Shown piece after piece: positions 7,332-16,151 of a stretch of 64,000 bases of DNA. Position 1 is the stretch's first letter. Every line of letters starts with the position of its first letter. The position numbers were made by a program, and so were the translations under genes. Source of the stretch: Sporosarcina quadrami. Its GTDB lineage: Bacteria; Bacillota; Bacilli; Bacillales_A; Planococcaceae. The DNA lies in NCBI RefSeq assembly GCF_014836615.1, contig NZ_JACSQN010000002.1, forward strand, positions 1 through 64,000, written 5' to 3'. The notes beneath the pieces were generated by a model. It ran no database searches. It saw only the letters and a program-made list of their open reading frames with translations, and had not been told where the DNA came from.

Positions 7332-8381
7332 ATGCAACAGTTTAATGAAAAGAATGTCGTAGCACTTCTGAAAAAACTCGTCGGAACACCAAGCCCTTCA
7401 GGATACACACATCGAGTAATGGATGTTATTAAAGATGAATTGAAAGCGGTTGGTGCAACATATAAGCAAACGAATAAAGGCGCTATAATTGCGACTGTCA
7501 AAGGGAAAGATGATACTCGTCACCGTCTGCTTACCGCGCACGTAGATACACTTGGTGCAATGGTTAAAGAAGTGAAAAGTGATGGTAGACTTAAACTATC
7601 AATGATTGGTGGCTTCAATTGGAATGCTGTTGAAGGTGAGTATTGTTATATACATACTGCTTCAGGAAAAGATATTCGTGGGACAATATTGATGCATCAG
7701 ACAACAGTCCATGTTTACAAAAATGCTGGAACTGCTGAAAGAAGCGCAGAAAATATTGAAATACGGATTGATGAAAAAGTTAAAAATGCAAAAGAGACAA
7801 GGGCGCTTGGTATTGAAGTTGGTGATTTCGTCTCTTTTGATGCGCGTTTTGAAACGACTGACAACGGTTTTGTTAAATCTAGACATTTAGATGATAAAGC
7901 AAGTACTGCTTTACTCATCGATCTGATAAAGAACCTGTCTGAAAATGATATAGAGCTACCGAATACAACACATTTCTATATCTCAAATAACGAAGAAATC
8001 GGCTATGGTGGAAATTCCAATATCCCTGAGGAGACTGTGGAATACATTGCTGTTGATATGGGAGCCATTGGTGACGGGCAAGCTTCAGACGAATTTACAG
8101 TTTCGATATGTGCGAAAGATTCCAGCGGCCCTTACCATTATGAACTAACTAGACATTTGACGAATTTATGCAGTACAACGGATATTCCGTTCAAACTTGA
8201 TATTTATCCATATTACGGATCGGATGCTTCAGCTGCAATTCGGGCAGGCTTTGACGTGAGACATGCATTATTTGGTCCGGGTATTGAATCTTCACATGCA
8301 CTAGAGAGGACTCATACGGATTCGTTGAAAGCAACGGCACAATTGCTATACGCATATGTTACGTCGGACATGATAGATTGA
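7332..8381 (+). CDS. M42-family aminopeptidase (YsdC/FrvX-like)
   Basis: This 349-residue co-catalytic metallo-aminopeptidase belongs to the M42 glutamyl/deblocking family. Metal ligands are visible: His in TAHVDT, Asp in SRHLDDKAS, and the catalytic Glu pair in NNEEIGYGG. A further Asp lies in AVDMGA and a His in ESSHALERTH. These enzymes form large tetrahedral dodecamers that trim N-terminal residues from peptides in the cytosol. The start ATG 7332 has an AAGGGA SD. The stop is 13 nt before murE, so the two genes are probably co-transcribed, although their functions are unrelated. Confidence 0.9.
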   Translation: MQQFNEKNVVALLKKLVGTPSPSGYTHRVMDVIKDELKAVGATYKQTNKGAIIATVKGKDDTRHRLLTAHVDTLGAMVKEVKSDGRLKLSMIGGFNWNAVEGEYCYIHTASGKDIRGTILMHQTTVHVYKNAGTAERSAENIEIRIDEKVKNAKETRALGIEVGDFVSFDARFETTDNGFVKSRHLDDKASTALLIDLIKNLSENDIELPNTTHFYISNNEEIGYGGNSNIPEETVEYIAVDMGAIGDGQASDEFTVSICAKDSSGPYHYELTRHLTNLCSTTDIPFKLDIYPYYGSDASAAIRAGFDVRHALFGPGIESSHALERTHTDSLKATAQLLYAYVTSDMID

Positions 8382-8394
8382 GGTGTTTCGGTTG

Positions 8395-9885
8395 ATGAAA
8401 ACAGATTATTTATTATCCAGCTTGCCTATAAAACGTGTCGAAGGCATATTGCCTGAAACAGTCACAGATTTGGCTGTCGATTCACGGATGGTCAATGCTG
8501 GAGGGGTATTCGTATGTATTAAAGGATTTACAGTGGATGGACATGCTTATGCACATAAAGCAGTAGAAATGGGTGCGCGGGTTATTGTGGCGTCCGAGTT
8601 TGTAAACGTGGATACAGAGAAAATTGCAGTTGTCTATGTCGAAGATACAACTAGAGCAATCGCTTTGCTTGCACCTCGCTTTTACCGATATCCATCTAAA
8701 GAGATGACGATGATTGGTGTTACAGGGACAAATGGCAAGACAAGTGTCAGTAATATGATTCATTCTATTTTGAGGAATGTTGGCGAGAAATCTGCGGTGA
8801 CAGGCACAATTGGCTTTGATTTGGACGGGGTATTGTATGATACAGAGAATACGACAAATGACGTACTAACGACGCAACAGCTTATCCGGCAGGCGGCGGA
8901 TGCTGGATGTGACACAATGACAATGGAAGTATCTTCTCATGGGCTTCTGGAAGGTCGTTTGGCTGGTACTGAATTCGATATCGCAATCTTTACGAATCTA
9001 TCACATGACCATTTGGATTTTCACGGAAGCATGGATAATTACGGACATGCCAAAGGATTATTGTTTGCTCAACTTGGACAAGATTTAGAACAAAAAAAAT
9101 ACGGTATTGTGAATGCTGATGATCCTTGGGGACAACGTTTGCGAGAAATGACCGCTCATCCGGTTTTTACTTTTGGTATACAATCTAAAGCGGATTTCCA
9201 AGCTGAAAATATTAAGTTAACTGTAGAAGGGACATCATTCAAACTGAGTTCTCCAGTGGGGAATTTTGTCGTGAAGACTTCTCTAATTGGAGAGTTCAAT
9301 GTATATAATGCACTAGCTTCAATTGCTGCGCTATATGCAAAAGGAATTCAAATTGAAGATATTATTGATGGTCTTGCAATTATCCCGGCTGCAAAAGGTC
9401 GAATGGAGAAAGTCGAGACAGATCTTCCATTGACGATTTATGTGGATTATGCACATTCGCCTGATGCAATCGAAAAAGCGATTGATGCTGTTCTGCCGTA
9501 CAAAGAAGAGGGAAGTAAACTAATATTTGTTATAGGAACGGGTGGGAATCGTGATCGTATTAAACGGCCGATTATGGCGAAAAAAGCCTCAATCGCTGAT
9601 TATGTAATTTTAACAACAGACGATCCGAGAGATGAAGCATACGAAACGATTCTAGCTGAATTGGAAGTCGGAATGGAGCATGATCGCTACGCTTGTATCG
9701 GTGATCGGGAAGCGGCGGTCAGACATGCAGTAGAAGTAGCAGATAAACACGACATCATTATTTTTGCTGGTAAAGGACATGAAGATTTTCAAATCATTGG
9801 AAAAGAGAAACTACCTCACTCAGATGCACAGATTGCGTTAGAAGAAGCGGAGAAGAAATTTGGAACTGGATCCATACAGAATTGA
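8395..9885 (+). CDS. murE: UDP-MurNAc-tripeptide synthetase MurE
   Basis: MurE adds the diamino acid (meso-DAP or L-Lys) to UDP-MurNAc-L-Ala-D-Glu in cytosolic peptidoglycan precursor synthesis. The 496-residue protein shows the Mur ligase P-loop GVTGTNGKTS near residue 110, the SSHGL and SHDHLDFHG substrate motifs, and the C-terminal domain with YAHSPDAI. The specificity motif is DDPR at 409-412, where DAP-type enzymes have DNPR and Lys-type enzymes often have DNPA or DDPN. Specificity is therefore unclear. ATG 8395 was chosen over GTG 8383 because the GAGGTG covering that GTG is a well-spaced SD (9 nt) for the ATG. The gene is isolated from the dcw cluster. Confidence 0.92.
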   Translation: MKTDYLLSSLPIKRVEGILPETVTDLAVDSRMVNAGGVFVCIKGFTVDGHAYAHKAVEMGARVIVASEFVNVDTEKIAVVYVEDTTRAIALLAPRFYRYPSKEMTMIGVTGTNGKTSVSNMIHSILRNVGEKSAVTGTIGFDLDGVLYDTENTTNDVLTTQQLIRQAADAGCDTMTMEVSSHGLLEGRLAGTEFDIAIFTNLSHDHLDFHGSMDNYGHAKGLLFAQLGQDLEQKKYGIVNADDPWGQRLREMTAHPVFTFGIQSKADFQAENIKLTVEGTSFKLSSPVGNFVVKTSLIGEFNVYNALASIAALYAKGIQIEDIIDGLAIIPAAKGRMEKVETDLPLTIYVDYAHSPDAIEKAIDAVLPYKEEGSKLIFVIGTGGNRDRIKRPIMAKKASIADYVILTTDDPRDEAYETILAELEVGMEHDRYACIGDREAAVRHAVEVADKHDIIIFAGKGHEDFQIIGKEKLPHSDAQIALEEAEKKFGTGSIQN

Positions 9886-9889
9886 CGAA

Positions 9890-9917
9890 GGAGCTGTCAT
9901 TTGAGGCAGCTCTTTTG
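9890..9917 (+). terminator. terminator after murE
   Basis: GGAGCTG and CAGCTCT form a stem followed by TTTTGTT, directly after the murE stop. Confidence 0.8.
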
Positions 9918-10015
9918 TTATCCGATTTCAATTTTGCTCATATAATAAAAAAATGTTGAAAATCACTTGCATTCTGTCTATGCTTAGAAAAGTGGAAAAG
10001 AAGGAGTTCATTCAA

Positions 10016-11590
10016 ATGCTAAAACCGATAAATGAAGAAATAGCGTCGCGACGGACGTTTGCAATCATCTCTCACCCGGATGCCGGGAAAACAACAATGA
10101 CGGAGAAACTGCTCTATTTTGGTGGTGCCATTCGTGATGCAGGTACTGTTAAAGGAAAAAAGTCCGGTAAATATGCTACATCAGACTGGATGGAAATTGA
10201 AAAGCAACGTGGTATCTCTGTAACCTCTTCCGTTCTTCAATTCGATTATGACAATAAACGGGTTAATATCTTGGACACGCCGGGACATGAAGACTTCAGT
10301 GAAGACACATACCGAACGTTGATGGCAGTTGATGCTGCTGTCATGATGGTCGATTCTGCAAAAGGGATTGAGCCTCAGACAATTAAATTGTTCAAAGTAT
10401 GTCGTATGAGAGGGATTCCTATTTTTACGTTCATTAATAAGATGGACCGACAAGGTAAGGAACCTTTAGAGTTAATGGAAGAACTTGAAGAAGTGCTTGG
10501 AATTCAATCATATGCTATGAATTACCCGATTGGTATGGGAAAAGAGTTCATCGGTATTTATGACCGGTATAATAATCGAATTGAACAAGCTCGTGTTGAG
10601 GGTGACAGCCATTTTCTTCCTCTTAATGAAGAAGGGGAGCTTGCAGTTGAGCACCCGATGACTGCAACTTCCTATTACAAGCAGGCGGTGGAAGATGTTT
10701 TGTTGTTGAATGAAGCCGGTAACGAATTTGACATAGACCGTGTGTCAAAAGGTGAATTGACACCTGTATTTTTCGGTAGTGCATTAACAAACTTTGGTGT
10801 ACAAACATTTCTGGAGACATTCCTTCAGTTTGCTCCACCGCCACAACCGAGATTGACAAAAGAGGCAGAGCTGGTCGATCCGCAGTCGGAAGAGTTTTCA
10901 GGTTTCATCTTTAAAATTCAGGCGAACATGAATCCAGCACACCGAGACCGTATCGCTTTCGTCCGTATCGTATCAGGTGCATTCGAAAGAGGAATGTCCG
11001 TGACGGTTCCAAGAATTTCAAAAACCGTTAAACTGTCGCAGACAACACAGTTTCTTGCAGATGACCGTGAGACAGTTAATGAAGCGGTAGCTGGGGATAT
11101 AATCGGATTATATGATACAGGTAACTATCAAATCGGAGATACGGTAGTTGGTGGCAAATCAAATTTCCAGTTCGAAGCACTGCCGCAGTTTACGCCAGAG
11201 TTATTTGTACGTGTGACAGCTAAAAACGTAATGAAATCGAAACATTTCCATAAAGGAATCCTTCAATTGGTACAGGAAGGTGCAATTCAATATTATAAGA
11301 CATTACACACAGAAGAAGTGTTGCTTGGAGCGGTCGGCCAGCTACAGTTTGAAGTATTCGAACACAGAATGAAAAACGAATACCATGTTGAAGTTATCAT
11401 GGAGCATATCGGATCAAAAGTAGCGCGTTGGATTGAAAACGAGTCAGACGTTAAAGAATCGATGACAGGACAACGATCAATGCTCGTAAAAGACCGTTTT
11501 GACAATCTCGTCTTTCTATTTGAAAATGATTTTGCACTCCGCTGGTTCGGTGACAAATACCCAGACATTAAACTGTATAACCTTTTGTGA
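10016..11590 (+). CDS. prfC: peptide chain release factor 3
   Basis: RF3 is a ribosome-stimulated GTPase that removes RF1/RF2 after peptide release. The 524-residue protein has the G1 motif [10 protein letters not shown]3 DTPGHEDF and G4 NKMDR, and the RF3-specific spacing and C-terminal domain distinguish it from EF-G. ATG 10016 was chosen because AAGGAG lies 9 nt upstream and the protein then begins [17 protein letters not shown], as RF3 usually does. An upstream in-frame ATG at 9953 has no SD. The gene is monocistronic between two terminators. B. subtilis lacks prfC, so its presence separates this genome from that lineage. Confidence 0.95.
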   Translation: MLKPINEEIASRRTFAIISHPDAGKTTMTEKLLYFGGAIRDAGTVKGKKSGKYATSDWMEIEKQRGISVTSSVLQFDYDNKRVNILDTPGHEDFSEDTYRTLMAVDAAVMMVDSAKGIEPQTIKLFKVCRMRGIPIFTFINKMDRQGKEPLELMEELEEVLGIQSYAMNYPIGMGKEFIGIYDRYNNRIEQARVEGDSHFLPLNEEGELAVEHPMTATSYYKQAVEDVLLLNEAGNEFDIDRVSKGELTPVFFGSALTNFGVQTFLETFLQFAPPPQPRLTKEAELVDPQSEEFSGFIFKIQANMNPAHRDRIAFVRIVSGAFERGMSVTVPRISKTVKLSQTTQFLADDRETVNEAVAGDIIGLYDTGNYQIGDTVVGGKSNFQFEALPQFTPELFVRVTAKNVMKSKHFHKGILQLVQEGAIQYYKTLHTEEVLLGAVGQLQFEVFEHRMKNEYHVEVIMEHIGSKVARWIENESDVKESMTGQRSMLVKDRFDNLVFLFENDFALRWFGDKYPDIKLYNLL

Positions 11591-11601
11591 AAATAAGCAC
11601 G

Positions 11602-11643
11602 CGCCGTTAAGACTTTTATGTTAAAGTCTTGACGGTGTTTTTT
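11602..11643 (+). terminator. strong terminator after prfC
   Basis: CGCCGTTAAGACTTT pairs with AAAGTCTTGACGGTG (15 bp, with G-T wobbles) and is followed by six T. Confidence 0.9.
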
Positions 11644-11785
11644 ATTGTTGGATAATTTCAAAATGTGACAAAGTGAAGAGCGCTTTTTTATCTTCTATAC
11701 AGCAATGAGAGTTCGTATTTGAAGTTGAAACGTTCTTTCAATATGATGGATATAGTGATGTTTTGTTGATGAAAGGAATGTATCT

Positions 11786-14700
11786 ATGAAAATCAGTGAT
11801 TTTTCCATTAAAAGACCCGTCTTTACAATAGTGACAATGTTTTTAGTCATTATATTAGGTGCCGTATCATTCTTCAAAATCCCTGTAACACTAATACCTG
11901 AATTGAATCCGCCTGTTGCAGTTGTGGTGACAAATTATCCAGGGGCTTCTTCTACTGAAGTGAGCGAAAAACTGACCAAGCCTCTTGAGAACAGCTTATC
12001 TACAGCTCCTGGGTTGAAATCGATGCAATCTTCTTCCCAAGAAGGAGCAAACTTCATCTTGCTCATGTTCGATTGGTCCACTGACATAGACGATGTGCAG
12101 TTAGATATCATGCAAAGAATTGACCAAGTTCCTGTACCAGAAGGATCGAATGCACCAAAATTCATGAAATTTGACCCGTCCCAATTTCCTGTCATCCAGT
12201 TATCTTTGCGCACGAGTGCAGAAGATGTGGACATTCGAAACATTGCAGAACAACTTGAAACAGAACTCAGAAGGACGAAAGGCGTCGCAAGTGTAACTGT
12301 CTCAGGGAAGTTAGTAGAAGAAGTCCAAGTTATCCTTGATCAGAAAAAGCTAGAGGATTCTGGTCTTGTTCAGGAAGACATAGTGCAGGCGATTCAAGCG
12401 AACAACGTATCCATGCCTGGTGAACCGATAGAAACCGAAGATGGCAAGCAATTAACTACTCGTATTATTAGTTCATTGACGACGATAACAGATATCCGAA
12501 ATGTCATGATTGGTATAAATCCGTTAAGTGGCGATAAAATTAAGATTGCAGATGTAGCAGATGTTGCACTACTAGAAGCGGAATCCACTTCAGAAACACG
12601 AGCGAACGATCAGCAAGCCGTACTTATGTCTGTCTTGCAGGAATCAGGAGCCAATACAGCAACGGTTTCAACTGCATTCAAAGAGTCGTTGGAAAGCTTA
12701 CTTAATAAAGAAGAATTCAATGGAATAGAAGCTGACATTCTTTTTGACCAAGGCGATTATGTGAAATTAGCGATTGGCAATATTGGACAATCTCTTCTTC
12801 TAGGTGGATTGTTCGCCATGATAATTCTTTTCCTATTCCTGCGCGGTATTAAGAGCCCGATTATTATAGGTGTAGCAATTCCATATTCTGTAATTGTCAC
12901 GTTCGTACTAATGTTCTTCGCAAATTTCTCATTGAATATAATGACGCTCGGCGCATTGGCTTTAGGGATTGGAATGCTTGTTGATAACGCCATCGTTGTA
13001 ATCGAAAATATTGAAAGACATTTGGCGATGGGTAAGGATCGGATGACGGCAGCTAGAGAAGGAGCAAAGGAAATAAGTGGAGCTATTACGGCTTCTACAC
13101 TGACGACGTTGGCTGTGTTTGTTCCCGTAATTTTCATTAGCGGATTAATCGGACAGATTTTCACTGAATTTGCGCTAACAATTTCATTTAGCTTATTTGC
13201 ATCACTTGTTGTTGCACTGACAGTAGTGCCTATGATGGCAAGCAGAATGCTGAAAAAACCAAGTAAAAATATAGAGGCGAGAAGACGTCGGTCGAAAACG
13301 TTGAATGGCTTTGAACGCTCGGTGAAATGGTCTTTAAAACACAGGACAATCGTTTTGCTTACGACAGTCATCCTACTTGTCGCTAGCGGACTAAGTCTAT
13401 TTAAAGTTGGAACGGAATTTTTACCTCCGACAGACGAAGGATTTTTCAGTATTTCTGTAAATCTTCCGAACGGTTCTGCTTTTTCTTCGACAAATGAAAT
13501 CGTTGAAAAGATTGAATCGAAACTTAAAGAAGAAAAGGATATAGAAGTGTACGTGAGTCTAATAGGCGGGACGCAGCAGAGTATGGCGCAAGGCAGTTCG
13601 GAATCGAATACTGCTGAAATGTATGTGAAACTTGTACCGTTAGCTGACCGGAGCCGCTCTGTTTTCGAGTTTGTAGACGATGTACAACCTGAAGTGTTAG
13701 CCCTAGTTGGAGATGACGCCAATATTAGTTTTGACATGCAAACAGCAGCGGGTTCCAGTCCCAATACACTCTCATTTTCATTGAAAGACACAAATGAGAA
13801 AAGGTTGAACGAATCAGTTGAGAAGTTGAATACTGAACTCGGAAAACTGGATTCCATTCAAGAAATATCGAACAATCTGCAAGACACCATAGAAGAAATC
13901 CATATTGACGTAGATCGTGAAAAGGCCGCTGATTTAGGATTGGTACCTTATCAAATTGCTCAAACTGTCAATACGATTACACGTGGAGCTTTTGCGTCTC
14001 AATTCACGGACAAAAAAGAAAATGTCGTGTCTGTAATCGTAAAATATGATGAAAAATACCGAAATAGTATTGAAGCGATGAAAAAAATCAAATTAAGAAC
14101 CCGAACTGGTGAATTTGTTGCGTTAAAAGATGTTGCCTCCATATCTATACAGGAGGGTCCTGTCTCCATTCAACGCGTTGATCAGGCTCATTCCGTTACG
14201 TTTGATGTGAAATATGCATCTTCTTTATCACTTGGAGAAATGACGAACCGCGTTAATGAAATTGTCGAGCGAATCGATATGCCTGAACAAGTTGAAATGT
14301 CATACGGCGGAGATAGAGAGTTATTTGACAGTGCTATAAACGATATGCTTCTTGCGATTGTACTTGCAGTAGTGCTTGTGTACATTGTTATGGCAGCTCA
14401 GTTCGAATCATTCAAGTATCCATTTGTAATTATGTTCTCAGTGCCATTAATGATTATCGGTGTATCACTAGGATTGTTCCTGACATCAACACCAATAAGT
14501 GTTACAGCGGTCATCGGTATTCTTGTGCTCGTTGGAATAGTCGTCAACAATGGCATTGTGCTCGTCGATTATATTAACCAACGTAAACAAGCAGGTATGA
14601 AATCCTATGAAGCGATTATCACTTCAGTGAGGGACCGTGTACGCCCTATTCTCATGACTGCGCTAACAACAATACTTGGCTTACTACCGTTAGCACTAGG

Positions 14701-14857
14701 GATTGGAGAGGGAACGGAGATGAATCAGCCGATGGGAATCGCGGTAATTGGTGGACTGATTAGTTCGACATTCCTTACACTTTACATCGTTCCAATCATT
14801 TACAGTTTGTTTGACAGTCAAACAAGAAGGCGTGCAGTTGTAGAAAAAGTAAAATAA
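11786..14857 (+). CDS. swrC: RND-family efflux pump, SwrC (YerP)-like
   Basis: This 1023-residue RND transporter has the duplicated architecture of the family: a first membrane helix (about 13-31), a large extracytoplasmic loop, six helices (about 330-490), a second loop and six final helices (about 840-1010). The TM4 relay segment GMLVDNAIVVIEN has the key Asp-Asn instead of the AcrB Asp-Asp. The TM10 segment VVNNGIVLVDY lacks the AcrB lysine, as in Gram-positive RND proteins. Sequence and size match SwrC, which gives surfactin self-resistance and multidrug efflux in B. subtilis. There is no membrane-fusion partner gene nearby. The start ATG has a GAAAGGA SD and the unit is monocistronic. 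Confidence 0.85.
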   Translation: MKISDFSIKRPVFTIVTMFLVIILGAVSFFKIPVTLIPELNPPVAVVVTNYPGASSTEVSEKLTKPLENSLSTAPGLKSMQSSSQEGANFILLMFDWSTDIDDVQLDIMQRIDQVPVPEGSNAPKFMKFDPSQFPVIQLSLRTSAEDVDIRNIAEQLETELRRTKGVASVTVSGKLVEEVQVILDQKKLEDSGLVQEDIVQAIQANNVSMPGEPIETEDGKQLTTRIISSLTTITDIRNVMIGINPLSGDKIKIADVADVALLEAESTSETRANDQQAVLMSVLQESGANTATVSTAFKESLESLLNKEEFNGIEADILFDQGDYVKLAIGNIGQSLLLGGLFAMIILFLFLRGIKSPIIIGVAIPYSVIVTFVLMFFANFSLNIMTLGALALGIGMLVDNAIVVIENIERHLAMGKDRMTAAREGAKEISGAITASTLTTLAVFVPVIFISGLIGQIFTEFALTISFSLFASLVVALTVVPMMASRMLKKPSKNIEARRRRSKTLNGFERSVKWSLKHRTIVLLTTVILLVASGLSLFKVGTEFLPPTDEGFFSISVNLPNGSAFSSTNEIVEKIESKLKEEKDIEVYVSLIGGTQQSMAQGSSESNTAEMYVKLVPLADRSRSVFEFVDDVQPEVLALVGDDANISFDMQTAAGSSPNTLSFSLKDTNEKRLNESVEKLNTELGKLDSIQEISNNLQDTIEEIHIDVDREKAADLGLVPYQIAQTVNTITRGAFASQFTDKKENVVSVIVKYDEKYRNSIEAMKKIKLRTRTGEFVALKDVASISIQEGPVSIQRVDQAHSVTFDVKYASSLSLGEMTNRVNEIVERIDMPEQVEMSYGGDRELFDSAINDMLLAIVLAVVLVYIVMAAQFESFKYPFVIMFSVPLMIIGVSLGLFLTSTPISVTAVIGILVLVGIVVNNGIVLVDYINQRKQAGMKSYEAIITSVRDRVRPILMTALTTILGLLPLALGIGEGTEMNQPMGIAVIGGLISSTFLTLYIVPIIYSLFDSQTRRRAVVEKVK

Positions 14858-14864
14858 AGTATAG

Positions 14865-14898
14865 AAAACTGGGAGGTGTTATAGTACTCCTAGTTTTT
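14865..14898 (+). terminator. terminator after the RND pump
   Basis: AAAACTGGGAG pairs with CTCCTAGTTTT and is followed by a T-rich run. Confidence 0.8.
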
Positions 14899-15033
14899 AT
14901 TTTTACTCGTGACTAATTCGGAATAATTAGCTTTGAACTGTAATAAGTATAATATATATAAAGGGCAGCTTTACTAAGTGGATCAGACCTAAACTAAAAT
15001 GTTCACTTACGATAGAATTTTTCAGGAAATGAA

Positions 15034-15062
15034 TTGTCCTCCATATAAATTAATGATATACT
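15034..15062 (+). promoter_or_regulatory. sigma-A promoter of the riboswitch-TerC unit
   Basis: TTGTCC (15034-15039) and TATACT (15057-15062) are separated by 17 nt. The predicted start near 15069 lies about 40 nt before the aptamer, as expected for a riboswitch leader. Confidence 0.55.
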
Positions 15063-15106
15063 TTTTAAAAAGCACTCAACAACTTAATATTTCTTTTGAC
15101 GGTTGT

Positions 15107-15220
15107 CAAAGGGGAGTAGCTATAGGGAGACCTATTTCATAGTCGTCAATACATGGAATTTTCCATCGGTTATGATAGCTGGATTTTCACTTGGAAATTT
15201 CTGACTTAGCGAGACCTTTG
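15107..15220 (+). promoter_or_regulatory. yybP-ykoY (Mn2+) riboswitch
   Basis: The leader has both conserved ends of the yybP-ykoY aptamer, CAAAGGGGAGTAGC at 15107-15120 and AGCGAGACCTTTGCC at 15208-15222. Helix P1 forms between CAAAGG (15107-15112) and CCTTTG (15215-15220). This class senses Mn2+ and controls Mn exporters and TerC proteins, and the gene downstream is TerC-like. The P1 3' strand is also the 5' strand of a terminator (next entry), so metal binding should release the terminator and switch expression on. Confidence 0.92.
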
Positions 15221-15245
15221 CCTTTTATTAGGTGAGGGTTTTTTT
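15214..15245 (+). terminator. riboswitch expression-platform terminator
   Basis: ACCTTTGCC (15214-15222) pairs along its whole length, with G-U wobbles, with GGTGAGGGT (15231-15239), followed by seven T. It competes with riboswitch helix P1 for 15215-15220, the classic antitermination arrangement. Confidence 0.85.
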
Positions 15246-15271
15246 ATATGGAACTATTAGGAGGAAAAAGA

Positions 15272-16027
15272 GTGGAAGCAATATTATTGGAATATGCATG
15301 GGTACTTGTCGTACTAATCGTTTTGGAAGGACTTCTCGCTGCAGATAACGCGGTAGTCATGGCAGTAATGGTAAAACACTTGCCAAAAGTCCAGCAGAAG
15401 AAAGCGTTATTCTACGGATTATTAGGTGCATTTGTTTTCCGTTTTGCAGCTTTGTTTATGATTACGTTCTTAGTGAATATTTGGCAAATACAAGCATTAG
15501 GAGCCGCTTATCTTCTTTTCATCTCCATAAAAAGCTTGTTGGACAAAGGAAAAGATGACAACAGTTCGACATCAAAAAAACCACGCAAACAATCAGGGTT
15601 TTGGATGACTGTTCTCAAAGTCGAGTTAGCAGACATCGCATTTGCACTCGATTCAATGCTGGCTGCAGTTGCGCTAGCTGTTACGTTACCGGAACTTGGG
15701 AACTTTCATATCGGAGGCATTAATGGTGGACAATTCATCGTCATGCTTATAGGTGGGATTGTCGGTCTTGTCTTAATCCGATTTGCGGCAAAACAATTTG
15801 TTGTCTTATTGGAAAAATTCCCTTCTCTAGAAACGGCTGCTTTTTTAATTGTCGGCTGGGTAGGAGTCAAGCTTGTCGTGTTAACATTGGCGCATGAAAA
15901 ACTTGCAATTATTGATACGTCATTTCCACACTCCACGACTTGGAAGTTAATATTCTGGATTGTACTTGCTGGAATTGCAATAGGTGGTTATTTGACAGCT
16001 TTCCTACAATCACGTAAAAAAGCATAA
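15272..16027 (+). CDS. ykoY: TerC-family membrane protein (YkoY-like)
   Basis: TerC proteins are multi-pass membrane proteins linked to Mn2+ export and metalation of secreted proteins. This 251-residue protein has about seven hydrophobic helices. The conserved acidic motifs are LEGLLAADNAVVMAVMVKHL near the start and VELADIAFALDSMLAA in the middle. GTG 15272 was chosen because a perfect AGGAGG lies 7 nt upstream. An ATG at 15248 sits directly on the terminator T-tract and would use the terminator stem as its SD. Control by the upstream Mn2+ riboswitch is strongly supported, so the likely job is Mn2+ efflux or homeostasis when metal is high. Confidence 0.9.
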   Translation: MEAILLEYAWVLVVLIVLEGLLAADNAVVMAVMVKHLPKVQQKKALFYGLLGAFVFRFAALFMITFLVNIWQIQALGAAYLLFISIKSLLDKGKDDNSSTSKKPRKQSGFWMTVLKVELADIAFALDSMLAAVALAVTLPELGNFHIGGINGGQFIVMLIGGIVGLVLIRFAAKQFVVLLEKFPSLETAAFLIVGWVGVKLVVLTLAHEKLAIIDTSFPHSTTWKLIFWIVLAGIAIGGYLTAFLQSRKKA

Positions 16028-16035
16028 TCATTTCT

Positions 16036-16075
16036 GATCGGTACATGCTGAATATGTGCCGATCTTTATTTTTTT
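16036..16075 (+). terminator. terminator after TerC gene
   Basis: GATCGGTACAT and ATGTGCCGATC form an 11-bp stem followed by TTTATTTTTTT. Confidence 0.9.
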
Positions 16076-16151
16076 GGACAAACCTTTCTTTTTGGCGTAA
16101 AGTTCTCTAAAATGGAGAGATGATTCACTCATTGAAGAAAGGTATGGTGAA

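Noticed and set aside
12757-13857. 366-codon antisense ORF
   Set aside because: Lies entirely opposite the RND pump, Ser-rich shadow composition, no SD.
15248-15271. ATG 15248 as TerC start
   Set aside because: It sits on the terminator T-tract; GTG 15272 has a perfect AGGAGG at 7 nt. Kept as an alternative only.
16076-16151. c-di-AMP riboswitch before the Ktr channel gene
   Set aside because: Only about 75 nt of unstructured sequence after the previous terminator; no aptamer motif.
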